Origin: Favolaschia claudopus
Lineage: Eukaryota > Basidiomycota > Agaricomycetes > Agaricales > Mycenaceae
Length of the DNA: 64,000 nt
Direction of reading: 5' to 3'
Assembly: GCA_037176885.1 (NCBI GenBank)
Contig: JAWWNJ010000049.1
Location: 1,506,279-1,570,278, forward strand
Shown here one piece after another: positions 1-12,162 of the stretch; positions within the stretch are counted from its first letter, which is position 1; the number at the start of each line of letters is the position of its first letter. The position numbers were made by a program, and so were the translations under genes. The notes below the pieces were generated by a model. That model had not been told where the DNA came from and did no database searches. It was given only the letters and a program-made list of their open reading frames with translations.

Positions 1-800
1 AGTGACCATCACAATGGAACCAGACAGCGAGCTCCTCAGAAGGCTGAAGGGTATGCGGTGACCCCTGACGTCGAACGCCACATAATCTCTGAGACGAAAA
101 TTGCTGGACAGAGCCGTACGGAAACGGTTGAGCACATCCGGATTGGATATCTTCAAATCGTCTAGAGTGACCGCACCTGCTGTCCGTAAGTGTCTTGCAA
201 CAAGAATACCACCGAACCTCACCGTTGGGCTCCTCGCCTTCATGCAACCAAACGCGTCCTCCGACCCGCAAACATTTCTGTCCGTCGACAAGGTCCCACC
301 CATTGAAAACGGGCTTTCCTCCTGCCGTGGCGCTGACTATGTCCTCCACTCCCCTCAGGCACTCCTCCTGCACTCCTACGAAGCCCTCGTCGTCTGTGTG
401 AACTGATCAAGCACACCAAACGTGATCGACGCTGAAGTTACTTACCGCAGGGCCCCACTGTACCCCACCTTTTCGCCTTCACCACTTCGGGGTTCGCAGG
501 GCCAGCGCTCCCGCCCCCCCCCAAAGCCTGTGCTTCGAACAAGCCTACAACAATAAGGGGAATCACGGGCGGTAGCGTGTTAGGTTCGGTCGGGACAGCT
601 GCGCGAAGCGTCTTCCAGCGCTCATGGCCCTTTCCCCAACCGGCAACTCGTAGGATGTCGGTTCGTCCAGCGTAATATTCACTGCCCCTAATACACGAGA
701 GGACGCCCTGTAACTGCGCGGCAGAGTAGTTCGAAAAGTCGACGCGCTCTGAGCGGAATGTTCTATTGTCTATGTCAACGTCCATTCGAGAGGAAGCCAA
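1..800 (-). CDS. Unknown protein, 3' end outside the window
   Basis: I do not recognise this protein. Three exons can be read on the minus strand: 800-446, 393-223 and 179 to the window edge. They are joined by introns with GTAAGT and GTGAGG donors and CACACAG and CGGACAG acceptors, and both joins keep one open frame (exon phases 1 and 1). Met at 800 or at 785 could be the start. The N-terminal part has a glycine-rich linker (ALGGGGSAGP). The last visible exon reads VTLDDLKISNPDVLN and then enters a hydrophobic/arginine-rich stretch before the edge. The clean splicing argues for a real gene. It lies head to head with the RING gene that starts at 1281, so about 480 bases would hold both promoters. 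No domain could be named. Confidence 0.6.
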
Positions 801-1280
801 GTGGTATGAAGCAATGGCGAACCTGCAGTCCTGGACCCTACAGTTATATACTGTGGTGGTACGGCAAGCAGGAAAGTGATCTTTGTTTCACTCTAAAATA
901 AGCGACTTGAGCCAGAAATGGTCATGAAGAGACAGTTACGCAAACTGGCGCATCGCTACTCTTCTTGCCAGCAAACGTTGCCAAAAAAGTTACTTCGAGC
1001 GGCCGCTTAAGGACGAGATCGGCTGTTTATTTCCTTTTTGGGCCATAATCCAATGTTCTCGCCAAATGTTTCTCTTGTTTCGGGTCCGTGGCCTTGACTT
1101 GTATGTTCTACAAATTGAGGTCGAGCGACGAGCTCGTTGCGACGCACTGACGAATAAGGCATCGACTCTTATGCAGTTTCTCCGGTCCAACTTGAGCAAT
1201 CGACTCGGCGAAAGAGACCATAACTGGTAGGTACCTTCAAGCAGTGCTGCATAAAGGCTTCAGTAAATGCGCTGCTCGCC
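801..1280. other. Intergenic, divergent promoter space
   Basis: No gene is supported. The interval separates two divergent genes and presumably holds both promoters. I see no clear TATA box or repeat. Confidence 0.4.
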
Positions 1281-1983
1281 ATGGACTTCCCCCGAGCCCG
1301 TCTATACCAGTCGTCCATTAAAGACGCTTTCGCTCGTGGTCTGCGAACCACAGCTACTCCTGTGCCAGCGGTTGATCCCAGCCCCTCCCACGCTTTGCAA
1401 ACCGATCCGTTCGAAAATTATCGCCGCTTCACAAAGGATAGCGGCACCAGATCGCACCTTGCAATCGACGTTGACGTATGGCATGCACTACCATCAATTG
1501 AAGTGCACTCTTCAGCCGAAAATAGTCCCGTCCACGGCGACGCAGCTGAGGGCGCCACGAATGCGATTCTCAGGAACGCGCGCCTTCCTCCTCTCCCCCC
1601 CACCGACTACATCGAATACGGCGGCGACCCAGAGCACGACATTGCCGAACTTTTCACTTGCTCAATATGTTGGGAAACATTCAACCTTCCTGTCGTGTGA
1701 GTTACATGCCGCTGCGCGTGCAGACACGAATTCTCACTTCGGTAGACTCTTGTGCGTGCACGTCTTCTGCGACGCTTGCATGGCTAGAGCGATGGAACGC
1801 GCTGGCACATGTCCTCTCTGTCGTGGAGAGATAACCGAGAATCCCATCCAAGATGAGCTCTTTGAAAGGGAATTAGCGCGCGCAATAGCGGAAAACGACG
1901 TAGAGGCACCGACTTCCCGTACTCGTATCCCTCCTTATGTCTGGCCACACGTCATGTCAGGTCCCACCTACAATGTAGAATAA
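1281..1983 (+). CDS. Small RING-finger protein (putative E3 ubiquitin ligase)
   Basis: Two exons, 1281-1696 and 1746-1983, are joined by a 49-base intron (GTGAGT..GGTAG) and give about 217 residues. The intron falls inside a C3HC4 RING finger: CSIC lies before it, and LCVHVFCDAC and CPLC lie after it. The spliced order is C-x2-C, C-x-H-x2-C-x2-C, then C-x2-C, which is the canonical cross-brace for two zinc ions. Family knowledge says such proteins recruit an E2 enzyme and ubiquitinate targets; no substrate can be inferred. The N-terminal ~110 residues are low in recognisable structure. The Met at 1281 was preferred to a nearby upstream frame because only it continues into CSIC. The gene ends about 60 bases before the left edge of the 12.4 kb element. 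Confidence 0.85.
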
Positions 1984-2041
1984 GTTGTGAATACAGATTC
2001 TCTACGTCAGAACTTTAAGCGAGCGGTATGAAGGCCGCCAT

Positions 2042-2262
2042 TGGACAAAAAACATTGCACTTTACAATCACACATTTTCCTTGATAATCATTGCAATTCC
2101 TTGATATTCCGTGTATTTCCCACCCGTTCCTTACTATTCCCGCGAAATCCCGAAAGTTCCTAACGTTCGTCCCGACAATTCCTGAGGAATAGCAAGGAAA
2201 GCCAAGGAATCCTTAGGATCAATTCCTGCTTATTCCTCAGGAATTCCTAAAACATTGCATGT
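2042..2262 (+). repeat. Left inverted end, ATTCCT-rich
   Basis: This is a run of diverged ATTCC/TTCCT words (TTCCTTGATA, ATTCCTTGATATTCC, ATTCCTGAGGAAT, ATTCCTCAGGAATTCC). Its orientation is opposite to the words at 14190-14390. The outer end, GGACAAAA, matches the inverted right end. It probably contains binding sites for the element's own integrase. Confidence 0.55.
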
Positions 2263-2467
2263 GCGTAGAATTGAGTCTTCGCTTGCTTTCGGAGTCCTTG
2301 ACAATCCTCAGGAATCCTGCTGATCGGTCCGATCGGTCTTTCGGCAGTGAACTTCGCGAGCAAGATTGCCGTACATTTGAATGCTTCAAGTACTCCGTAC
2401 AAACACAAGTCGTGTCGTCCAACTCTGTCCCTCCACACACTCACAAAAAACAAGCTCTTGAGATCAA

Positions 2468-5400
2468 ATGCGTCTAAATCTTCGGCTCCCATCTCGTGGA
2501 GCCTGCATTGTTGCCAACTGCGTGCAAACTTGTTTCGGATTCGTCGCCGAAAACCCCGATGGCACCCCGAAATATTCTGTATGTGCTTTTACACTTCACT
2601 TTGAGGACTCTTGGTTGAAGCACTGCAGGACTTTGATAATCCGGCCGCCATTTGTTTCGTTTGCGGTCATCCTTGGCTAGTCCACGTTGTTCAAGGCGGC
2701 GACATCAGTGAACAGAACAAGATGTTTGCCCGTGGCGGAACGGGTGATGGCCGCTGCGCCTCGTTCTTCTCGGTACGTTCAATGAGTGTTCTGAGCTTGT
2801 ATTCTTTCTGATTCGAGTTTTGAAGACAACCTTCCCTTGGACTATGCGACTGACCTGTATTTGCGGCCTTCCGTGGTCAGCCCACGCTCCGCTCTCCCAG
2901 TCTTCGCCGAGGTGCGCTATCCATCATGTCAATCACATTGTATTGATCCGTTAATTAAGCTTGCCTTCTCCCGCCTCGACCACGCCGGCTCCTGCTTCTG
3001 TCCCGTCTGTCCTGCCTTCTACGTCGTCGACTGTGGCTCCCACAAACTTCGGAATCACTCCCCATCGCCCCGTCACTGCTTTCACCGGCTTGGCTCGACC
3101 ATCGACTGCTTCCGTTCAACAAGCGCGCCAGGCTTCGATTCAAAGAAACTTGCATGGTTCTAGTGCCGGTTCTTCGAGTCTCACTGCCGCCTCGGCCATT
3201 CCGACATCTCCAAAGAAGAAGCGCAAATCTGGCCCTCCCCGTTCATACACCGATACCCCGGCTTCCGTCTCCGCGTTGCATGATTTTGCTGCAGTGAGTG
3301 CTCCGACTACGGCAACCATCTGGTGTGGTATCCTGCCAAAAGTGGTGAGTGAATATCTGGTCTGAACTTCGAGTTATTTACTGATGCATGCGTACATTCT
3401 TCCATTAGCTTGACACCTCGGATGCTAACGATACTCTTGATCTTTCCGTGCGTTATTTCTGGAAGAGCGCGGAGGAGATTGAGAATGTGCAAACTACTCT
3501 CAAAACTGCGGGCCTAGTTTTCAACGCCGTAGTTTCGACAACCGGCCCGATTTTTGAGGATATTGAGCTCGCCTTCCGGGATCATTGTGCGACCAACAAC
3601 ATTGATTATGTCGCTCCATCCCTTGCCACCGCTACTCCAAGTCCCAACACAATGTCTTATGTTCTACTTGGTCCACGAGGACGGTGAGTTCGTTCTACTC
3701 GAGCTAATACCCTACTTATTACTCCTCAATCGCAGTGCTAATGGTCGAACCTGGGTGGAGGATCCCAAGTCACTCACGCGTTTCACCTTCACTTTGCAGT
3801 CTCTCCGGAGCGCCCCATACAGTCACACTCCTAACAACCTTGGCGATGGTGTTTTCATTTTCCTTGGTGCGTCATGACATGCTATGATTATCTTGCCAAA
3901 ACAGCTAACGATACATTTAAAGCTCCTCGTCATCGCAATTTATTTGCACCCATTGACTGCTTGTTCGGGCCAACCAACCGTCTCCCCGATTATGTGCTTC
4001 CCCACCGGTGCTTTGGACGACGTGTACTCTATTCAGTCGTTGCATCTCTGAGCGGAGATCCGTGCCCCGAGTGCGGGAAGGGATGTACGACGCTGACAAC
4101 TCCTGCAAATGTTGAAGTTATCCGTCAAGTTTCTCCCGACATTCTCGAAGTGCTGGACAGCGATGACGAGGTATCGATACATTCCATCTCATGTTGTATC
4201 TATCACTGACTCCCGCTCGCATCTGACTCGCGCAGTTTCCTGCGATGTTGATAGACGAGGTGATGTTGAATTGTTTGCAGTAATCACTCAACCTCTAATT
4301 TATTGCTGCTCTTCAGGATGGCCCTTACCTTAGCGACAGCAGCGGTGAATCTCGTACCGTTCCGGCAATCCAACCGCGAGCAGCGCTCACGGTACGTGTT
4401 TGTTTGGACATTCTAATCAATTACTGACCTAGCACAGATGGTAACTCGAGCTGCGGCTCGCCAACAGTGGCAAGAGGTACTTGCTTCATCCGTTCCGATT
4501 GCATTGTGATCTGAACTTTCAATGTAGCAGGCTGCAGCCGCCGCTGTTCCGATCTCGACTGTAGCGCTTTTTGCGCCCGGCCCACTTCTCACCTCGATCA
4601 TGGAGAAAGCTCCAGTAAATGTCAAAGTAAGTTCCAGGATTCGCTTGTGTCTCTTGATCACACTCAAATTTCTTTTAGCAGCGCTCATATCTCGGCGTAA
4701 ATGCTGCGGTCGATCTAACTCTCCAGCATATGCCTGGCTCTGGCGCTTTCGCTATGGCGGCTTGGCAAAATCATTTACTGATGCCGCGGGAGATGGATGA
4801 CCATGTTACGATCACTGCTAGTTCGGTCGATGAGGGTGCACGAGCACTCATTGTGCTATGTCTTTGGCTCTGCTCGCGTCCCACCTCCGTCAAGTTGAAA
4901 GAACTCGTCAACGAGCAGTTCACCTCTCCCCGACCAACCATCGAGAACGCACATCTCGGGGAGAAGGGTTTGTGGGGACTTCGTGCCAGAATGTAAGCCT
5001 GTCGATTCTGCATTCAAGCTTAGCTTAATTAGCCTATTTAAGTGAACAGGGTGTCGGTCGCGGCCCTCGCAACGAGGTGGTAGCGCGAGCAGTCAAGATA
5101 CTTGTCTCTGACGGCCGCTTTTGGACTGAACGGGAAGGCTATTTAACTCTTTGCCTTCACCCTTCTCGCTCGCCTATCCCCTATCGCTTCTGCATCTCCA
5201 AAGCTACCGGTCTCATATTCCTTCTTCATTTTTTGTTCATTGGCGCTCCCCTTCCTGTGTCTCCATTCCTTTTCTATACTTTGTTCGATGGTCGGGTGAT
5301 TGCTTCGAAGTTTGATGTTGAATTTCTTGCCAACTTCATGTCGCACCATTCCCTTTCGCTAATTAAACGCATCGCTGGCGTGCCGCTGGATCAGCCTCTG

Positions 5401-6379
5401 TACTCTTCCACGTCCGAATACTGCGAGGAGTATCAGTATCTCGTCAACATTCCCGGCGTCGATGTGAGTGTTCTTTCTAGTCGACGGAGAGAATGTTCTT
5501 ATCTTTATTCAGCCAAGCATGATATCTCCTTGCCGCTCAGAGGCAGAGCATGCAGGGATCTCAGACTGCGTTGTCAGCTTTGCTCAGCTTGGAACTGTTG
5601 ACATCGAGCACTATCCGGACTACCTTGCGACAGGGGATGGTTTCAACGTTGTTGTCGAGGCTTTCGGAGGTCAAGACCGCCCTCATCACGTACTGGAGGT
5701 GAGCATTGTGCGCATACTTCATTCCTGTCTCATTTTTTTCCAGTGGTTCGCGACACCATGCCAAGAACTTATCAAAGCTGCCTTCGATCGCCAGGTCAAG
5801 GCAGCCTCGGATATCTTGAGATTCTTGTTCTTTGAGGAGACTAATCCCGCAGACAACCCATGGGGCGATAATCACGAGATGATTGAGCTGATCAGCCGCT
5901 TCGTCATTCACTATCTCTTGGAGCCCGGTCATCCTCACGATCCAGATAAAGTGATAGGCGCGCTGATCGACGCCGACTCCACGGCCGCTGACTCTATCTT
6001 GCGGGCTCGACTCTTTCTTTCTGTTACGACTGGATCGACTCTTCTGCCCATCACCCCTGCTGGCTTTAAAATCAAGGTTAGACTTCTCCTCTCTCGCACA
6101 TTTCTCCCTCTCATGAAGCTGCGGCTTGTCTCACAGTGCCTTATAACCCATGATCATTCGGAAGAGTACCCCACCCTTGATGCGCAGGGCAATGACGACT
6201 TCGGTCCGGATGTCGTCATCGACTTTCGCTCCTGCTTCAAGACCTTCTCTCTCACCAACAACGCTCGCCTTCGCCACCTTCTTGTCTCAGACGATGCGGA
6301 GAAGGGGAAGGACACTACTTTTGGTCGTTTCTTCCATGGCCAGCTTTTGGCTGCCTGCAACTCGTATACTTCTTCGTAG
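2468..6379 (+). CDS. HECT-like E3 ubiquitin ligase carried by the element
   Basis: This is a gene of about 13 exons. Near the N-terminus are two cysteine/histidine modules, CFVCGHPWLVH (about 2657-2690) and CICGLPWSAH (about 2853-2885). A Ser/Pro-rich linker with PKKKRK follows, then a CPECGKGC cluster near 4060-4087. The C-terminal third (5050-6379) resembles a HECT domain. It has GVGRGPRNE at its start, and near the end RSCFKTFSL, where Cys at 6233-6235 occupies the position of the HECT thioester cysteine (family pattern T/S-C-F-x-T-x-x-L). HECT enzymes accept ubiquitin on this cysteine and pass it to a substrate. The start Met at 2468 is the first in a frame that splices onward; an upstream exon is possible. 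It is transcribed toward the next gene, 140 bases away. The HECT call rests on motif pattern only. Confidence 0.6.
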
Positions 6380-6516
6380 CTCTCTAGCTCTTCGTAGCTG
6401 GTACAGGGTTCCATATGTTTTAGCCGAGTGCGTTTGAAATATCTAAGCGAATTCAGGGCTCGCAACCGGTGTGAAAACTCTATGCGCTTCTTTATAAACG
6501 GTAGTAGACCGCACAT

Positions 6517-7902
6517 ATGGTGCGCGTCGGTGGTATGAGCCGACCCCCCACTCGACAGAGTCGCCGGCTCAACGGACAGTCTCCATCTCCCCCGCCACCC
6601 CTGCCACCTGAACGATCTTCTCGTGCTGACTCAAATGCGCTTCACAGCGTTAATTCTGTTGAACCTGAACACCAACGTGAGAGTAAATAATTAATCTCGC
6701 TTGATTTCGACTCTCAATTTGATATACCAGACTCAGACTTGTATGAGGTTCAGAATGACATGGATGTGATTCAGGAGCTACCGAACGCGGAAAGTTCGAT
6801 ACCGTGCGTGCGAATTATATTTTGAATCAACACTCATTGCTTAGTATTACTTGAAGCAGAGAGCTTAACTTCGACGACTGGGGTGGATCACCGCCAGGGG
6901 GTGCCTTAGCTGTTTCTCTGCGCCCGGAGGATCAGGCTACGATTGATCAGTTCATGAGCGAGCCCGACTTGAGCTTCCTTGAAAACGCTCTTTCTACTTC
7001 CAGCTCCCCGCTTTACCCTTTGGCGCCAATTTCGGCAGATCCTTCTCCAAGAGAAAACTCTTATTTCAATGTTTCGCCTCATATTCACTCTCCGCGTCGA
7101 TCAGGGTACAAATTTCTTTGTGCTCTATGTTTTCCCTCATGTGAGCGCATTTAATCCACATGATTCCCTTGTTTGATTTCTTTCTTCACAGCGATCCGCA
7201 GCACTCATCATTTCCCCGCCTGCGCCGTCTCCCGCACTGACACCTGCGGCAAACAGTCGTCCCGTCAGTCGCTCCACTTCAAGGACACCGCTTTCCCAAT
7301 CAGCGCTAACTGTTCAGCGCGGTTTGTTCAATGTTGCTCTCTTCACTGCAGCCCTCGACTCGCATTTTCGCCAGGAAGGTCATCAGCTCGCGATGCTCAT
7401 GAACAGCAAAAACTCCGATCTGCACTTCGGGGTCGGGTACACCCAAATCCGACAGCTTCTGATCATTGAGGATGTTATCACTCGTGCATCACGCATGCGG
7501 ATTGCAATCCCCAACGATCTCAAAATCACCGACAGTGTCCCTCTTTGGGCCGGGTTGAATCTCTCCACTTATATGAACAACAGAACATACGCGAAGAATG
7601 CGCGCGGGACCCTGATTCATTTGCGAAATCGAAAGAACGCCAACATTGTGTCAGCGCTGTCTGCCCCCGACCAGCAGAAAGAGAACGATCTACGTCGCTT
7701 CTTGGAGGTGTGCTTTGCTCCGGATCTCGCTACAGTCGAGATGGCGGAATCCTTGAGTCGGGCCGGTTTTGGATCTCCCACTGTGATGACTATTCGGACT
7801 GGCGTTGGGCAGGTGAAGAAAAGATTGGCGCTGTATCAGTCAGGGTGTCAAAACTTCCGCAATGAGCCACTCACTACCGTAATCGTACCTGTAGTACAGT
7901 AG
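6517..7902 (+). CDS. Unknown element protein (second gene)
   Basis: I do not recognise this protein. The first exon is basic and proline-rich (SRPPTRQSRRLNGQ) with a run of prolines. Acidic and serine-rich exons follow between about 6720 and 7110. The final exon (about 7190-7902) is long and well behaved, with RSAALIISPP, a helical region (LLIIEDVITRASRMRI) and SRAGFGSPTVMTI. Introns with GTGAGA and GTGCGT donors can be seen. The junction near 7110 does not keep phase with any obvious GT..AG pair, so there may be a small frameshift or an unusual splice site. The C-terminus runs into sequence that looks like later insertion or 3'-UTR (stop at 7900-7902), so the native end may be slightly earlier. 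It lies just downstream of the HECT-like gene on the same strand. Confidence 0.45.
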
Positions 7903-7952
7903 TAGATTCTCCGCCTGAGCAATGTAGACATTTGCTGGTGCGTTCCAGAGGG

Positions 7953-8545
7953 ATTGAACACCTAGTGAGATTGACAATGATAGAACTCTTTAATGAGTCT
8001 CTGGAACCTTCAAGAAGTATTCTCCGTGTTGCCGCCGTGGCGCAAACCAACTTCCTTTTCGGGTACATTTCTGTTGTCAACCGGTTGAGCAAGTATCATT
8101 TGGCGGGACGGGATTGAACACCTAATGAGAATCGGATGTATAGACCTGTTATATAGTGTGCAATGAACCTCACTGCTATCCTAGAAGTATTCTCTATGTC
8201 ACCGCCATTGTGCAAAACTAATTTCCTTTTCCGGTATGTGTGATTGTTTGGCAGTTCCGAAAAATGTGGTTTCGCTGAAAGGGATTGAACGTCTAATGAT
8301 AGGCGAATGTGTATTACTATTATATAGTGTCCAATCTGGCTGTATACTATCCCAGAAGTATTCTCTCTGTTACTGCTGTTGCGCACAACCGGCTTCCATT
8401 TTGGGTATATTTATATGCTCAACAACTCGGAAAAGTGTGATTTCACTGGACGGGATTGGGCACCTAGTGATATCTGAGCATACAGAAAGACTCTATGGTA
8501 TTCAATAAGAAGCTTACAAGCCATAGAAGTATTCTCTCTATAACG
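7953..8545 (+). repeat. Tandem repeat, ~171-base unit, about 3.5 copies
   Basis: The marker GAAGTATTCTC recurs at about 8014, 8183, 8356 and 8528, a spacing of about 169-173 bases. The marker GGGATTGAACACCTA recurs at about 7953, 8109, 8280 (GGGATTGAACGTCTA) and 8453 (GGGATTGGGCACCTA). Units are clearly diverged and have no shared open frame, so this is a degenerate non-coding satellite-like array between the second and third genes of the element. Confidence 0.75.
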
Positions 8546-8939
8546 ACTGTGATACAAGCCGGTGTTGAACTTTGTGCTTGTTTAGTTGCGTCATCAAAAC
8601 CAATGTGAAACTGACTGCACTTCATCTCCTCTGACACCTGGGGTACTTAGAAGGTACAGGTAGAGCAATTAGATGTGTGCTAGTTTACAGAATCGAGAAT
8701 ACAGACTAGTTCAATATTCGGAATGCACCGGCAACAGTTGATGTGATCAATATTGCAGTCCAGGTCAGGGTGTCAAGCCACCCCCTATCGAAATTGTGTA
8801 AGTATGCCCGATGTTCGTTTACAAGGCTCATACACTGTATACTCTGCTTATTAACAACACATGAACACACTTTGCTTTGGGAATAAATCTAAAACTATTC
8901 ATATCACATTGAATCGGAATTGGAATTAGCAGTTGGAAA
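8546..8939. other. Non-coding spacer inside the 12.4 kb element
   Basis: No gene is seen. The word TCAGGGTGTCAA occurs near 8765 and also near 7838, at the end of the second gene. The pair could bracket an inserted segment that includes the tandem array. Confidence 0.35.
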
Positions 8940-11212
8940 CTAGTTTATAGGCATAAGGGCAAGTCGCTGGTCTGCGCTTAGTCGTTTTTTCTTGGGCTTC
9001 TGTGCATTACTTTTTTCCGGCTCGTTTTCTCCATCACCATCGCGCGCCCGCTTTCTTGACACACTTTTCCCATATTCCTCAATCTCATCATGAAGACTCG
9101 CTGCTTCCTCCGACGTCAGCACGGCACGACGCGCTCCCGGCAGTACAGGAGGAAGCATACGGTTCTTTAGATCGCGAATGGCATAGTACTCTGGCAGATT
9201 TGGATCGCCATAGCACGGAACGACTCTGAATCAACATTGTGAGCAGATTCGAGGACAATAGACACTTCAACGTACACATCAGAGCTGCCAATGCGCACAA
9301 GGTGTGCGTTTCCGCAGTATTCAAGGGGTCCAATAGCAACCTTACGAGTCTGCTGAACGATGTAAGAGAAAAGCATGCGACGTCGTGGAACGCCCGTGAT
9401 CTCAGTCGGAACAATCTTGTCGCTAACAAGACAATGAAACGGGTCAGATATCGATAAAACTAGATAGATAAAGCGCACTGAGTATCGGAGCAACCTTGAG
9501 AGTTTGTGGGAAATGGTGTGATCGACCACAATTGTTTCTTCGCCCCTCTATAGGTGTAGACGTGGCGGCGAGGAAGAGAGAGAGAGCTGGCATCACTACT
9601 CGCCAAGAACAGCGGACTGTAGTGCTTTGGGCGTAAGAACGTCGGTGAATCCAACAGTTCTACGACATAATCAGATCTTGACAGGCAGAACCAAACTCGG
9701 AACGTACCTTCGTCGGCATATAGAACAGTGAGCGGGTCAGATTCGTCTGACAGAGTACCTCCCATTTCAATCCATGCCTCCCGGCCAAAAACGAGGTGGC
9801 CGAGGTTATGAGGGAGCTGAAGACCAACCGAGACGAGGGATGGCTCAAAAACATCGTAAAGGGTCGTGTTTTCGTCGCGGATCCACAGATCTTCGGCGGA
9901 TAACTCAACGATCTTGGCCTAGAGAATTGGTGGTGAGGTGAAGATGGAATGAAACAACGAGGACTTACTTTATACTCGTCGACGAGGAAAGCCATTCGTT
10001 CGGGAAGCCGAGTGCGATCCTTGGCGTAGACCTGCAGCCAATCCAGGTATTTTAGCCGCTGCTGTTTAGTGGGAGCAAGATAACCGTCGTGAAGAGCGGG
10101 TCGTAGCAGCTCCCTAGAAATTAAGTTCAACGATTTACAGGGAATTGATAATCAAATTAAATTGGCGCACTCTAAACCGGTTTCCGAGCGATGAAGGAAC
10201 TGGAGATATGCTAACGCAATGCGGGCTGTGCGAGAAGGGTTGGTGAAAACCTCCGCCTCAGTCAGTTGCATGGAGAGACCTGTTGACACGGTGAGCAAGA
10301 TGACAAAAAAGGATTCAACACTATCGCACCAGCCAAGAAAAACAACTCGACAACGGTGTACACCCCAATTCCGGGGAAGGTTTCGTTGTTTGCTCGCATC
10401 ACCTCACATGCTAGGCCGCTCCGATCACAGTTAACGCGCTTGCGGATCCACTTCGCTAAATCCGCAAGAAAAGACCACTTGGGACTGTAGAAGTCGGGCG
10501 GAGGGGGAGGCAAGTCGCTGCGAGACTTCGCCCATTTTGGCTGGGTGTTTGATCAGCTCAAACACATTTAGAGAGAAAATAACGCACTTGAAAAACAAGA
10601 TCAGAGCTCAGGAATACCAGAACATGGTCTTCAAACACAAGTGCCAGGCCTACCCGCGCTCGCCGAACCTGGGCCAGTTCAGCAATCGATCAATGAGTTG
10701 CATATACTATCACACACCTTTTTTGTGTACAAACTTTATGGTCGATTCATAGTCCGAACGCGAACAGAACAGCGCAGAGGTATGGGTGAGCCATTGAATC
10801 TATAGAATTCAATGAGTGAGAGAGAGGGCGAGAGGGAAACGACCATAGTTACACTGAGGTGAAGAGCTCCAAGATCCAGGATCAACGACCGATATGTGTA
10901 TGATAGATCCTTCAGTTCGAGAGTCGTAAGCGGGTCCGGATCGGCAGGTCCGGCAGCCTTGGTTGTGTGCCACATCGGAGGGTAAACAGGCCCCTGAGAC
11001 AAGTTTGTGCCGCGCTTGACCGTGCAGGTGGAGTCGATTTGATAAGGCAAACCGAGGGAAGCAGGATGGTCTTTGGGAAACTTGGTCTCTTCGGCTTCAG
11101 TTGCGTCGATGTCGATGCCGAGCAGTTGGAGCTTAATACCGGCTTCAAGGAGCTCTTTGAGACGCTTCATAGCAGCCAAGAATGACGCTTTAGATTCCCG
11201 GGTTTCGGGCAT
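8940..11212 (-). CDS. Unknown multi-exon element protein (third gene)
   Basis: I do not recognise this protein, but the gene is convincing: about ten exons splice in phase on the minus strand. It begins MPETRESKASFLAAMKRLKE at 11212, includes LLGIDIDATEAEE, and later YGDPNLPEYYAIRDLKNRM. It ends with a basic, acidic-patched tail (SRKRARDGDGENEPEK, then KPKKKRLS) that looks like a nuclear localisation signal. Examples of clean joins are GTGTGA..CCCAG between 10760 and 10690 and GTGCGT..CCCAG near 10590-10550. A membrane-like or core helix (YTVVELFFLAG) is present near 10380. No catalytic motif could be named. It is convergent with the second gene and divergent from the MAPR-like gene, with a 167-base gap that must hold both promoters. 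Confidence 0.6.
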
Positions 11213-11379
11213 AGCGAGGAAAGGCAGAGACGGAGAGGAGAACTGCGAGAAGGTGGTGGGAGAAAGGAAGAAGATCAACTTCACGTGACGGTGTGTCACC
11301 GGCTATCCGGCGCCCAGTTCCGAGTACATAAATCCTTATCTGATTTCAGCGCTCAATTCTGTCTCCTCCTCCGATCGTC

Positions 11380-11893
11380 ATGTCTCTTGCAGATGGGAAC
11401 CTCCCACTGTTAATTCCTCCCAATTATGTCAATCAGGACCTCGACATAATGAGGCTCCCCACAATGACACTGGCTGACCTAACCGCAACTGATGAATACG
11501 AGTTTGGTGCCCGGATCCTTGTTGTTTTAAAAGGTACACCTCAATACCTTCCGAAATTCCCGGGAAGATTAATGACATTCTATAGGGCTTGTCTTTGATG
11601 TTACCGGCATGAAAGAAGCGTTCAGTCCAAGGGGATTGTTTGAATTTTACCCCAACAATGATATTACATACGCGTTAGCAAAAGGGAGTGTTCTTGAAGA
11701 AGATGCTCGGGTCGGCGGGGAATCAGGACTGACCGACAGAGAGAAAGAAAATTTGGAGCGCTGGTTCACTGTTTTCAAGTGTGTTGCCTTTATCAATAAT
11801 TTGTTCAACTCATTCTGATGAGTGCTTGAAAGAAATCGGTTCGAAATAATCGGAAAGACAGATCAAGTCGATCAGGGATTGTACTCGAATTGA
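11380..11893 (+). CDS. Cytochrome b5-like / MAPR-family heme-binding domain protein
   Basis: Three exons: the first from 11380, a second from about 11586 to 11780, and a short last exon ending at 11893. The protein is about 125 residues. After a leader of about 45 residues it shows the MAPR pattern: RILVVLKGLVFDVTG, then SPRGLFEFYPNNDITYALAK, then LTDREKENLERWFTVFK and RFEIIG. In this family (PGRMC/Dap1 type) the corresponding parts are the G-x-VFDVT strand, the heme-pocket loop and the closing KYPIVG-like segment. The usual pocket tyrosines are not evident, with Phe in the likely places, so heme binding is uncertain. There is no membrane anchor. It sits between two minus-strand element genes and is presumably cargo. 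Confidence 0.7.
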
Positions 11894-12162
11894 TTTGAAG
11901 TCATGAGCAAAAGTCGAGTATTAAAGGAGTCTTGAGTCGTTTTATATAAGAGAACAATTCGGATTGGCTAGTCGTTGTGTAGTGTCGAGTTACGGGTTAT
12001 TCTGATTCTGTTAACTCACTGCAGGTAATCAACTCGAAAATCATCACCCATGAGGCCTAAGTGACCCGGTAGGTAAAGTAGCTAATTCGGAACATGGAGT
12101 TCTATCGCTGGGAAGTAACATAGATTAGAGGCGACATATATTTATTAGAAATACATGATGAT
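11894..12162. other. Spacer between convergent MAPR-like and integrase genes
   Basis: No gene is seen. This is AT-rich sequence between two convergent stop codons and would hold the 3' untranslated ends of both. Confidence 0.4.

Noticed and set aside
7953..8545. CRISPR-like array
   Set aside because: Units are ~171 bases and diverged along their whole length, with no short constant repeat and unique spacers; the genome is eukaryotic.
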